Shown piece by piece: positions 46,623 through 54,684 of a DNA stretch of 64,000 nt. The notes beneath the pieces were generated by a model. The model made no database searches. It saw only the letters and a program-made list of their open reading frames with translations, and had not been told where the DNA came from. Numbering within the stretch: position 1 is the stretch's first letter; the number at the start of each line of letters is the position of its first letter. Made by a program: the position numbers and the translations under genes. Source of the DNA: Aquipseudomonas alcaligenes MRY13-0052 (GTDB taxonomy: Bacteria; Pseudomonadota; Gammaproteobacteria; Pseudomonadales; Pseudomonadaceae); the NCBI GenBank assembly GCA_000474255.1, contig BATO01000012.1, positions 1 to 64,000 on the forward strand, in the 5' to 3' direction.

Positions 46623-47981
46623 TCAGAGCAGGATCAGGCTGAGCAGCCAGGTGACGAGCATGCCGACGATACCCTGTACCAGGGTCGCCAGGGTCTGCGC
46701 GCGGTAGGCCAGGGACACCGGCATACGGCTGAACTGGGTGACCACCCAGAAGAAGCTGTCGTTGGCATGGGACACGGTCATGGCGCCGGCGCCGATGGCC
46801 ATCACGGTGAGCACACGCCCCATCTCGCTGTCCAGGCCAAGCTGGCCGAGCAGCGGCGCCACCAAGGCGGAAGTGGTGACCAGCGCCACGGTGGTCGAGC
46901 CTTGTGCAGTCTTCAATGCGGCGGCGACCACGAAAGGCATGAACAGGCCGATGCCCAGCGCCGAGAGGGTGCTGCCCAGGTAGTCGCCCAGGGGGGTGAC
47001 CTTGAGCATGGCACCGAACGCGCCACCGGCACCGGTGATCAGCAGGATGGGCGCGGCGGAGACGATGCCCTCCACCACACGATCATGGAATTCCTTGCGC
47101 TTGTCGTCGCTCTTGAGCAGCGTGCAGGCCAGGGCGACACCCACGAGCAGGGCCACTACCGGCTGGCCGAGGAAGCTCAGCAGGCCGAAGAAAGTGCCGC
47201 TGCCGAAGGGCTTGGCGGGGAAGGCGGCGATGGAGCCCAGGCAGATCAGCAGGATGGGCACGAAGATCGGCGCGAAGGCCTGGAAGGCACTGGGCAGCTT
47301 GCCGTAGCCGGCACGCAGGGCGGCGAAGTCCTGGTCCGCCGATTGCGACAGCGGGTCGTCCTCCAACTCCACCTCACGGCCGATGAAGCGGTTGGCCCAC
47401 CACATGCCGGCCAGGGCGGTGGCCAGTGCCACCACCAACCCGACGGCGATCACCAGCCCGAGGCTGGCATCCAGGCCCAGGTTGCCGGCGGCGGCGATGG
47501 GGCCGGGGGTGGGCGGCACGAAGGTGTGGGTGGCATAGAGGCCGGTGGCCAAGGCCACGCTCATGGCCACGGTGGAGACGCGCATGCGCGCCGCCAGGGC
47601 GTTCTTCAGCGAGTTGAGGATGACGAAACCGGAATCGCAGAACACCGGGATGGACACCAGGTAGCCGATGATCGACATGGTCAGGGTGGGGAAGCGTTCG
47701 CCCAGCAGGCGGATGACCGTCTCGGCCATGGTGATGGCCGCGCCGCTGCGCTCGAGGATCACGCCGATGACGGTTCCCAGGACGATGACGATGCCGATGT
47801 AGCCGAGGATGCTGCCGAAGCCGGTGGTGATGGTCTTGACGATCTCGCCGGTGGGCACCTGGTAGGCGAAGCCGGCGATGAAGGCCGCGGCGAGCAGCGC
47901 GAGGAAGGGGTGCAGTTTGAAGCGGGTGGTGGACAGCACGATGAAGGCGATCAACGCCGCCAGGATCAGGACCAGGCCCAT
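46623..47981 (-). CDS. GntP-family permease
   Basis: 452 residues with about 12-14 spans. Segments such as ATGLYATHTFVPPTPGPIAAAGNLG and SHANDSFFWVVTQFSRM are typical of gluconate/glycerate GntP-type H+ symporters. Sitting 51 bp upstream of the glycerate kinase gene on the same strand, it probably imports D-glycerate or a related hydroxyacid. Confidence 0.92.
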   Translation of the reverse strand: MGLVLILAALIAFIVLSTTRFKLHPFLALLAAAFIAGFAYQVPTGEIVKTITTGFGSILGYIGIVIVLGTVIGVILERSGAAITMAETVIRLLGERFPTLTMSIIGYLVSIPVFCDSGFVILNSLKNALAARMRVSTVAMSVALATGLYATHTFVPPTPGPIAAAGNLGLDASLGLVIAVGLVVALATALAGMWWANRFIGREVELEDDPLSQSADQDFAALRAGYGKLPSAFQAFAPIFVPILLICLGSIAAFPAKPFGSGTFFGLLSFLGQPVVALLVGVALACTLLKSDDKRKEFHDRVVEGIVSAAPILLITGAGGAFGAMLKVTPLGDYLGSTLSALGIGLFMPFVVAAALKTAQGSTTVALVTTSALVAPLLGQLGLDSEMGRVLTVMAIGAGAMTVSHANDSFFWVVTQFSRMPVSLAYRAQTLATLVQGIVGMLVTWLLSLILL

Positions 47982-48067
47982 GTGCGGACTCCTTAGTTGT
48001 TGTTATGGATGCCGGATAGCCGCCCGATTCTGCGCGATCCCGAGCGCAATAGCCTTATGCATACGAC

Positions 48068-49222
48068 CTAACGGACAGCGTCTTCGATGCCACCCATCCG
48101 TGCATTCGCACAATCGACCTTGGGCCAGCCCAGCAGGTCCAGCCCCAGGCCGAGCAACAGCAACTGGTCGTGACGCGGGCGCTCCAGCCCCACCAGTTCG
48201 GCGATGCGCTCCAGCCGGTAGCGCAGGGTGTTGCGGTGAATACCGAGGGCCTGGGCGCAAGCATTGCCGTGCCCATCGTGCTCGCGCCAACACTGCAGGG
48301 TGCGACACAGCACGCCGTCGTCATCCGCATCGACCAGCGCCTGCAGCGGGCCGAGCCAGCGCCGTAGCAGCCAGTTGCTGCGCTGGCTGAACAGCAGCGT
48401 CGACAAGCGGTGCTCCTCCAGGTGGAAGATGCGCTGCTGCGCTCGGCAGGCACGGGCGAAGGCATGCAGCGACCGGGTCGCCAGGGCGGCTTCGCGCAGG
48501 TCACCGATGCCGGCCTGGGGGTCGCTGATGCACAGGCGGGCGATGCCCCAGCCGCGTTCGTCGGCCTGGGCCAGCCAGGTATCGTCATCGCGCTCGGCAC
48601 TGAAGAGGCGGCAGCAGATCAGCTCACGGGCCGACAGCGCCGCACACAGCATCCCCTGTCGGGCCAGGCCATCCAGCACCCGTGCCCGACGCTCCTGCGG
48701 GTCCCCCTCCTCCACCAGTTCCAGCACGCAGACCTGCTGCCTCCAGGGCAGTTGCAGGCCAATGCGCTCGGCTTCGGCGGCCAGGTGCACCAGGTCGGTC
48801 TGCGGATCGGCGAGCTGGTTCAGCCAGGCGTCCAGCTGGTGGCGCTGCCAGTGCCGCTCGGCCTGCAGCTGACGCTGCTCCACCAGCATCTCGGCAGCCA
48901 TGCGCACCAGTTCGGCATAGGGGCGCACCGCATCCGGCTCGCCGGTGATGCCGAGCACGCCGATCAGCCGCTCGGCATGGAACAGCGGCAGGTTCACCCC
49001 GGGGCGCACGCCGCGCAGGCAGGCGGCAGCCTGCTCGTCGATCTCCACCACGCGGCGGTTGGCCAGCACCAGTTGGGCACCCTCGTGGCGGGTATGCACG
49101 CGCAGCGGGTCGCCGCTGCCGATGATCATGCCCTGGGCATCCATGACGTTGATGTTGTAAGGAAGGATGGCCATGGCGCGGTCGACGATGTGCTGCGCCA
49201 GGGTGGAATCGAGTTCGAGCAT
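48068..49222 (-). CDS. cdaR: CdaR-family sugar-diacid regulator
   Basis: 384 residues. The N-terminal sugar-diacid recognition domain (AQHIVDRAMAILPYNINVMDAQGMIIGSGD) is followed by a linker with a GGDEF-like fold and a C-terminal PucR-type helix-turn-helix (ACAQALGIHRNTLRYRLERIAELVG). E. coli CdaR activates glucarate/galactarate/glycerate genes. Here it is 86 bp upstream of the GntP permease and glycerate kinase, which are its evident targets. Confidence 0.92.
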   Translation of the reverse strand: MLELDSTLAQHIVDRAMAILPYNINVMDAQGMIIGSGDPLRVHTRHEGAQLVLANRRVVEIDEQAAACLRGVRPGVNLPLFHAERLIGVLGITGEPDAVRPYAELVRMAAEMLVEQRQLQAERHWQRHQLDAWLNQLADPQTDLVHLAAEAERIGLQLPWRQQVCVLELVEEGDPQERRARVLDGLARQGMLCAALSARELICCRLFSAERDDDTWLAQADERGWGIARLCISDPQAGIGDLREAALATRSLHAFARACRAQQRIFHLEEHRLSTLLFSQRSNWLLRRWLGPLQALVDADDDGVLCRTLQCWREHDGHGNACAQALGIHRNTLRYRLERIAELVGLERPRHDQLLLLGLGLDLLGWPKVDCANARMGGIEDAVR

Positions 49223-49280
49223 GGGCGGCCTCCAGGGGAAGCCGCCAGTCTACAGGGCGCGCATGCCGCTCAGGAAAGCC

Positions 49281-49928
49281 TCAGGGGGCGAGGCGTTCGA
49301 ACATCCACTGGCCATCGACCAAGCGGTAGTTGAGGCGGTCGTGCAGGCGGCTCGGACGGCCCTGCCAGAACTCGACGCGCTCCGGCAGCAGGCGGTAGCC
49401 GCCCCAGTGCGGCGGGCAGGTGGGCGCCAGGTTGAGGAAGCGTCGCTCGGTCTCGGCGAGCAGCTGTTCCAGCTCGGCGCGGTCGGCGATCACCCGGCTC
49501 TGGGGTGAAGCCCAGGCACCGATGCGGCTGCCCAGCGGGCGCACCTGGAAATAGGCGTCCGACTCTTCGGCGGTGACCCGCTCCACCCGGCCTTCGATGC
49601 GCACCTGGCGCTCCAGGCTGGGCCAGAAGAAGGTCATGGCGGCGAACGGGCGGGCCGCGAGCTGCTCGCCCTTGGCGCTGTCGTAGTTGCTGAAGAAGGT
49701 GAAGCCCCGCGCATCGAGCCCCTTGAGCAGGAGCACCCGGCAATGCGGGCGGCCGTCGGCGTCGACGGTCGCCAGGGTCATGGCGTTGGGTTCGACCGGC
49801 AGCTGCTCGGTCTTCACCGCATCACCGAACCATTGCTGGAACAGGGCGAAAGGCTCCTGGGGAGCCTGGGCTTCGCTGAGGCCGTCGCGGGTGTAGTCGC
49901 GACGCATGTCGGCGAGGGTCTGGGTCAT
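49281..49928 (-). CDS. pdxH: Pyridoxamine 5'-phosphate oxidase
   Basis: 215 residues from the ATG at 49928 ([12 protein letters not shown]), the normal length; the frame is open five codons further. It uses FMN and O2 to oxidise pyridoxine or pyridoxamine phosphate to pyridoxal phosphate. [21 protein letters not shown] and [11 protein letters not shown] are FMN-site segments, and the C-terminal [16 protein letters not shown] is the signature of the family. Confidence 0.96.
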   Translation of the reverse strand: MTQTLADMRRDYTRDGLSEAQAPQEPFALFQQWFGDAVKTEQLPVEPNAMTLATVDADGRPHCRVLLLKGLDARGFTFFSNYDSAKGEQLAARPFAAMTFFWPSLERQVRIEGRVERVTAEESDAYFQVRPLGSRIGAWASPQSRVIADRAELEQLLAETERRFLNLAPTCPPHWGGYRLLPERVEFWQGRPSRLHDRLNYRLVDGQWMFERLAP

Positions 49929-49973
49929 CTCGGCGTCCTGCAAAAGGAAAGGCCTAGCTTACCCAAGCAAGGC

Positions 49974-50678
49974 TCATTTGCCTTGATCTGCCGCAACCAC
50001 TTGCTGGGCCACCTTCGGCGGCTGGTTGTAGCGGGCCAGCAGGGCGACCAGGGTGTCCTGCGGGGTGAGGAGGATTTCCACGCGGCGGTTCAGGGCGCGG
50101 CCGTCCTTGCTGTCGTTGGCGGCACGGGGCATGTCGGAGCCGACACCCTTGAGCGACAGGCGGTCGCGCTGCAGGCCACTGAGGCGGAAGATCGCCGCCA
50201 CCGCCTGGGCGCGCTCCTGGCTGAGCTTGCGGTTGAGGGCGTCTTCGCCGGAGGTGTCGGCATGGCCGAGAACCAGCACACCGGTCTTCGGATCGCCTTC
50301 CACCAGCTTGGCGACACGACTGAAGGGGCCGAGGGTGATGGGCAGCAGCATGCTGGGGCGATCAGGGTTGAAGGAACCTTCCACCGGCGCGGTGACCACC
50401 AGCAGGTTATCGCGGCGCTCCACTTCCAGCTTGCTGTCCTTCACCGCCTCGCGCAGGCGCGGCTCGTACTGGTCCAGCCAGGCCTGGGTGAGCTTCTGGT
50501 CGACCTTGGGCACCTCGGCCTTGGCCACCTTGTCGTCGCTGCTACCGAACGGCCACCACCAATGGCTGGTGCCGCTGTTCTGCGCGTGGGCTTCCGCAGC
50601 CGGCTTGTCGTGGCTGAAGGTGCTGCAACCGGAAACGGTCATGCAGAGGATCAAGGTGGACGACTTGAGCAGCTTCAT
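49974..50678 (-). CDS. OmpA-family peptidoglycan-binding lipoprotein
   Basis: 234 residues from the ATG at 50678 (MKLLKSSTLIL). The signal ends TVSGC (Cys at about residue 18). A short middle region precedes the C-terminal OmpA domain with GHADTSGEDALNRKLSQERA and DGRALNRRVEILL, which binds diaminopimelate in peptidoglycan. It should tether the outer membrane to the wall. It is 45 bp upstream of pdxH on the same strand. Confidence 0.9.
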   Translation of the reverse strand: MKLLKSSTLILCMTVSGCSTFSHDKPAAEAHAQNSGTSHWWWPFGSSDDKVAKAEVPKVDQKLTQAWLDQYEPRLREAVKDSKLEVERRDNLLVVTAPVEGSFNPDRPSMLLPITLGPFSRVAKLVEGDPKTGVLVLGHADTSGEDALNRKLSQERAQAVAAIFRLSGLQRDRLSLKGVGSDMPRAANDSKDGRALNRRVEILLTPQDTLVALLARYNQPPKVAQQVVAADQGK

Positions 50679-50819
50679 CGCGGGGCCCCCGTAACAGGTA
50701 AAAGGAGAAGGCGATACGCCATCGCATGATGGCGCATCAATCTCAGGTACAGGCTGAAATTCTGGACGCAACCCCTTCATCCGCAAAGGGATATTCCGTG
50801 CAACTGACGAGCGGTTCCG

Positions 50820-51965
50820 CTACAGGCAGCTCGCCAGGGTGCGGGCCAGATGCTGGGCGCGCGGGTCCATCAGCACATAGGGGCCGAGGGTGTTGGTGAC
50901 GAAACCGAAAGCGACCTCACGCTCGGGATCGGCGAAACCGATGGAGCCACCGGCGCCGGGGTGACCGAAGGCCAGGCGGCCCATGCCGTAGGTGGCGTTG
51001 GCCACGTCCGGCTGGTCGAGCATGCAGCCCAGGCCGAAACGGGTGCGGGTCAGCAGGGTGCGGTCGTCGCCGATGGCGTGCTCGCGGGTGAGCTCGGCGA
51101 GCAGCGCGGAGTCAAGCAACTGGCCGTCCAGCAGGCCGGCGTAGAAACCCGCCAGGCTGCGGGCATTGCCGTGGCCGTTGGCCGCCGGCTGCTGCATGCG
51201 CCGCCATTCCGGCTTGTTGGTGCTGGTCATGATCGACGGCGGGTTGGTGAAGGCGCGGGTACTGAGGGCCGTGGGCTCGGTCATCATGCACTTGAGCAGG
51301 CGCTGGGCCGAAGCGTCGCCCATATTGCCCTTGGCGCGGGCGATGTGGGCCACCCGGTGGAACTCGGCGTCATCCAGGCCGACGTGGAAATCCAGCCCCA
51401 GGGGGCGGGCGATACGCGCGGCGATGGATTCACCCGGGCCACGGCCATCGGCCAGGCGGATCGCCTCACCGGCCAGCCAGCCGTAGGTGATGGGGGCGTA
51501 GCCGTGTTCCTCGCCGGGCGTCCACCAGGGTTCCTCGGCGGCCAGGGCGGCGGTCATCGCCTGCCAGTCGTAGAGCGCTTCGGCCGGCAGCGGCTGACGG
51601 ATCGCCGGCAGGCCGGCACGGTGACTGAGCAACTGGCGCAGGGTGATGCGCTCCTTGCCGGCGGCGGCGAACTCGGGCCAGTAGCGGGCCACGGGGACGT
51701 CCAGCTCGAGCTTGCCCTCGCCCACCAGCTGCAACGCAGTGACGGCGGTGAAGGTCTTGGTGCAGGAGAACAGGTTGAGGATGGTGTCGGTCTGCCAGGC
51801 CTCCTGGCCGTCCTTGTCGGCCACCCCGGCCCAGAGGTCGAGCACGGTCTCGCCGCCCACCTGGACGCAGAGCGCGGCGCCGCGCTCCTGGGAGTCGTCG
51901 AACAGGGCGGCGAACGCGTCGCGCACCGCTTCGAAACGCAAGTCGAAGTAACCCTGGGTCTGCAC
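50820..51965 (-). CDS. Beta-lactamase-fold serine hydrolase (EstB-like)
   Basis: 381 residues from the GTG at 51965, preferred because AGGAG is seven bases upstream; the GTG two codons earlier is too close to it. Class C beta-lactamase/penicillin-binding fold: SxxK is in NLFSCTKTFTAV (Ser at about 73), the Tyr is in YAPITYGWLAGE and the third-box region is FGHPGAGGSIGF. Without a signal peptide it is probably a cytoplasmic esterase rather than a beta-lactamase. Substrate unknown. Confidence 0.88.
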   Translation of the reverse strand: MQTQGYFDLRFEAVRDAFAALFDDSQERGAALCVQVGGETVLDLWAGVADKDGQEAWQTDTILNLFSCTKTFTAVTALQLVGEGKLELDVPVARYWPEFAAAGKERITLRQLLSHRAGLPAIRQPLPAEALYDWQAMTAALAAEEPWWTPGEEHGYAPITYGWLAGEAIRLADGRGPGESIAARIARPLGLDFHVGLDDAEFHRVAHIARAKGNMGDASAQRLLKCMMTEPTALSTRAFTNPPSIMTSTNKPEWRRMQQPAANGHGNARSLAGFYAGLLDGQLLDSALLAELTREHAIGDDRTLLTRTRFGLGCMLDQPDVANATYGMGRLAFGHPGAGGSIGFADPEREVAFGFVTNTLGPYVLMDPRAQHLARTLASCL

Positions 51966-51980
51966 CGGCACTCTCCTCGG

Positions 51981-52018
51981 AAAAAAATGACGGCGGCATT
52001 GTTACCAATGCCGCCGTC
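51981..52018 (-). terminator. Intrinsic terminator of the GH50-like gene
   Basis: On the minus strand GACGGCGGCATT-GGTAAC-AATGCCGCCGTC is a perfect 12-bp stem followed by A and seven T. It lies 53 bp after the GH50-like stop codon and just ahead of the hydrolase start. Confidence 0.93.
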
Positions 52019-52071
52019 CTTTGGGAACCTCGCCGAAGTTCGGCGCAGGGTCCATCGGTCAGTCGAATGAC

Positions 52072-54546
52072 TCAGGATGCATCAGGCGCATCCTGCTTCT
52101 GCGCCGGGTCGGTCTCGACCTTGGGCGCCGGGTCCGGCTTGGGCGTAGCTTCGTCTGTGGGCTTGCCGACGGGCTTCTCCGATTGCTCGGGCTGCTCGGC
52201 AGGCACTGGCGCAGCAGGCTCGGCTTGCGGTTTGGCCTCAGGCTTCGGCTCGGGTTTCGACTCAGGCTTGGCTTCGGGCTTGGCGGCAGGTGCCGCGGCG
52301 GGCTTCTGCTCGGGCTTGGCTGCAGCCTTCTCCGCCGGCTTGTCGGCCGGTTTGGCTTCTACGGGCTTGGCTTCGGCGGGTTTGGCCAGTTGGGCGGCGA
52401 CATCCAGGTTGGCCTTGCGCACCGCCTTGATGAAGCCGTCGTAGGGACGGTCGGTGATGCCCACCAGGCCGAGGTGGCCGTTCTCGCCGTCGAGCAGGCG
52501 GCCGCTGGCCGGCTGGTCGAGGTACTGGAACCAGTGGGCGCCGACGATCAGCTTCTCCTCCAGGGCCTTCTTGAGGAAGTTGGCGTAGGCCGGGCCACGC
52601 TCCTCTTCCTTGTAGACCTCGGCGACGCCGCCCCAGAACGGGCCGCGATCGCGGGAGCCGAAGTGGAACTCGGTGACCATCAGCGGCTTGTCCAGCTGGC
52701 GCAGGTACTCGAAGTCGTAACCGTGCTGCGGCTCGCGGGTATAGAAGTTGAAGCTCAGCACATCGCAGTACTGGGCGCAGGACTCCACCGCCTCCGGCAC
52801 GCTCGCGGCGAAACGGCCGCCCAGCAGCAGGTGGTTCGGCGCGTGCCACTTCATCGACTCGGCGATGGTCTTGAAGTAGGTGTCGGCGAAGAAGCGCTGG
52901 AAGCGCTTGAGGTCTTCCTCGATGGCCGGGTGCTCGGGGTTCGGCAGCGGCGCCTCGAAGCCCGGGTCCTCCATCAGCTCCCAGGCCGGCAGCTCGATAC
53001 CCCAGGCCTGGGACAGGCCCTGCTGGTTGCGGTACTTGTCACGCAGCTGCTTGAGGAAGGCACGCTTGGCCGGTACGTCGGTGGTCAGGCGCAGGGTGCC
53101 GTAGGCCAGGGCGTAGCGGGATTTCGGGTCGGCGCCGGGGCCGGCCCAGGCCAGCTCGTTGTCGGCGAAGTAGCCGATCAGCCAGGGGTCGTCACGGTGG
53201 TCACGGGCGGCGATGGCGATGGCACGCTCGGCGGCCATGGCGAAGCGCGGGTCGAAGGGGTCGGGCATGCCCCCCCACCAGTCGAGCCCGGTGCTGATGG
53301 TGGCGTAGTCGCCATGGATCGACAGCGGGATGGTGTAGGGCATGCGCTGGCTGGTGTTGAACTCGCCCGCGCTCCAGTTGCCGACGGTGTTGAACCCCCA
53401 GGCCTTCAGGCGCGCGATGCTGTGGTCGACCCAGCGGGCCTTGTCCTGCTTGCCGTAGGTGCGCTCCAGGTTGGCGCCGTAGAAGTCGTACCAGCGGCCA
53501 TGGTCGAAATTACGACCCTTGGTGGAACCGGTGTCGCGGCGGCTGTCGCCATTGCCGTACCAGGCGGCCAGGGGCTCGCCGTCCTTGGGCAGCGCAGTGA
53601 ACATCGACTCGCGGCCTTCGACGTAGGTCTGGCTGTGCTCGGGGGTGACGGCGTTGACGCCGAGGGAATAGAAGGGATGGCCGTCCGGGGTCACCAGGTA
53701 CCAGCGCTCGTCGCGCTTCTCGGTGCGGAAGAAGCCCTTGGCCTCGAAGCTCGGGCCGGCCAACCAGCCGCCGTAGGGGTCCTGCTCGGGCAGCTTCTTC
53801 TGCCAGTCGTCGAGCTGCTTCTGCTCCTGCTGGGCAGCGTTCTTGAGCTGCTCGTCGTTCTTGATCTTCTCCGGCCAGTCGCCGCGGGTGTACTGGCCGT
53901 AGGTGTCGATCAGGCCCTTGTAGTAGTCGTCCTGCAGGCTTTGCTCGGCGGTGCCGAAACGGCCCAGGAGGACGCTCTGCACGGCGTTGGGGTGGTCGAG
54001 GGACAGGGTCACGGCGCTGACCTTGGTCAGGTCCAGTTCGCCTTCCACCTCGGTGGCCAGCAGGTAGCGCTTGCCGTCGCGGCTCCAGGGTTGCGGCGGC
54101 GCGGCACGCATGCCATGGGCGCGGGGCGAGGTGGCGGTGAGCGGCACCAGCAGCGTCTGAGACGGGCCGGCCGGCAGGGCCAGGCGGGTGCGCACGGTCT
54201 TGCCGTCGGCGCTTTCGATGGTCACGTCCAGGGTCAGGGCCCAGTCCATGGCGCTCTGCAGGCGCAGGCTCATGGCACCGGCCTTGCTCCAGTCCCAGGT
54301 GCCGTTCTGCGGCGCGAGGCGCAGGCTGGGCTTGTCGGCCTGGTTGAAATTGAGACGGCGGAGGATTTCGCCCTCGGGCGTGTTCTCGGCGGTCACGCTG
54401 GGCAGGCCCGCGTCCTGGGTGGTGACGGTGACGGAGTCCAGCGGGCGTACGAAGTTGAACAGTGTCTCGGCCTGCGCCGCCGTGCTCAAGCCACCGATGG
54501 CGAGCAGGATGGGCAGCAGCAGCGCTGGTTTGGTTCTGGATGACAT
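52072..54546 (-). CDS. Secreted GH50-like (beta-agarase-type) glycoside hydrolase with a Pro/Ala/Lys/Glu tail
   Basis: 824 residues from the ATG at 54546. A signal peptide (cleavage after AAQA, residue 26) directs it out of the cytoplasm. An N-terminal beta-sandwich region (about 30-200) precedes a clan-A TIM barrel. Candidate catalytic acids are Glu464 in GYFADNELAW and Glu626 in MVTEFHFG, with DPRF and WGGM segments typical of the agarase-like group. Residues about 718-824 are a low-complexity tail rich in Pro, Ala, Lys and Glu (AKPEAKPESKPEPKPEAKPQ), probably disordered. Agarase is the nearest family label, not a proven substrate. Confidence 0.78.
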   Translation of the reverse strand: MSSRTKPALLLPILLAIGGLSTAAQAETLFNFVRPLDSVTVTTQDAGLPSVTAENTPEGEILRRLNFNQADKPSLRLAPQNGTWDWSKAGAMSLRLQSAMDWALTLDVTIESADGKTVRTRLALPAGPSQTLLVPLTATSPRAHGMRAAPPQPWSRDGKRYLLATEVEGELDLTKVSAVTLSLDHPNAVQSVLLGRFGTAEQSLQDDYYKGLIDTYGQYTRGDWPEKIKNDEQLKNAAQQEQKQLDDWQKKLPEQDPYGGWLAGPSFEAKGFFRTEKRDERWYLVTPDGHPFYSLGVNAVTPEHSQTYVEGRESMFTALPKDGEPLAAWYGNGDSRRDTGSTKGRNFDHGRWYDFYGANLERTYGKQDKARWVDHSIARLKAWGFNTVGNWSAGEFNTSQRMPYTIPLSIHGDYATISTGLDWWGGMPDPFDPRFAMAAERAIAIAARDHRDDPWLIGYFADNELAWAGPGADPKSRYALAYGTLRLTTDVPAKRAFLKQLRDKYRNQQGLSQAWGIELPAWELMEDPGFEAPLPNPEHPAIEEDLKRFQRFFADTYFKTIAESMKWHAPNHLLLGGRFAASVPEAVESCAQYCDVLSFNFYTREPQHGYDFEYLRQLDKPLMVTEFHFGSRDRGPFWGGVAEVYKEEERGPAYANFLKKALEEKLIVGAHWFQYLDQPASGRLLDGENGHLGLVGITDRPYDGFIKAVRKANLDVAAQLAKPAEAKPVEAKPADKPAEKAAAKPEQKPAAAPAAKPEAKPESKPEPKPEAKPQAEPAAPVPAEQPEQSEKPVGKPTDEATPKPDPAPKVETDPAQKQDAPDAS

Positions 54547-54684
54547 GAAACCGATTCCCCACATGAAGTCAGTGCATAGACAGCGGAATGGGCGAATGTT
54601 GCCCGCGATCTGCAAAACCGTGCCCGCGCAAGCCGGCAATGATCGCAGAGGCGGGCCCGGCGTCAAGCGCCGCGGTGGTCTGTT

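Noticed and set aside
52072-54546. Agar degradation as a property of the organism
   Set aside because: Only a family-level resemblance to agarases is seen; there are no agarolytic partner genes in the window.
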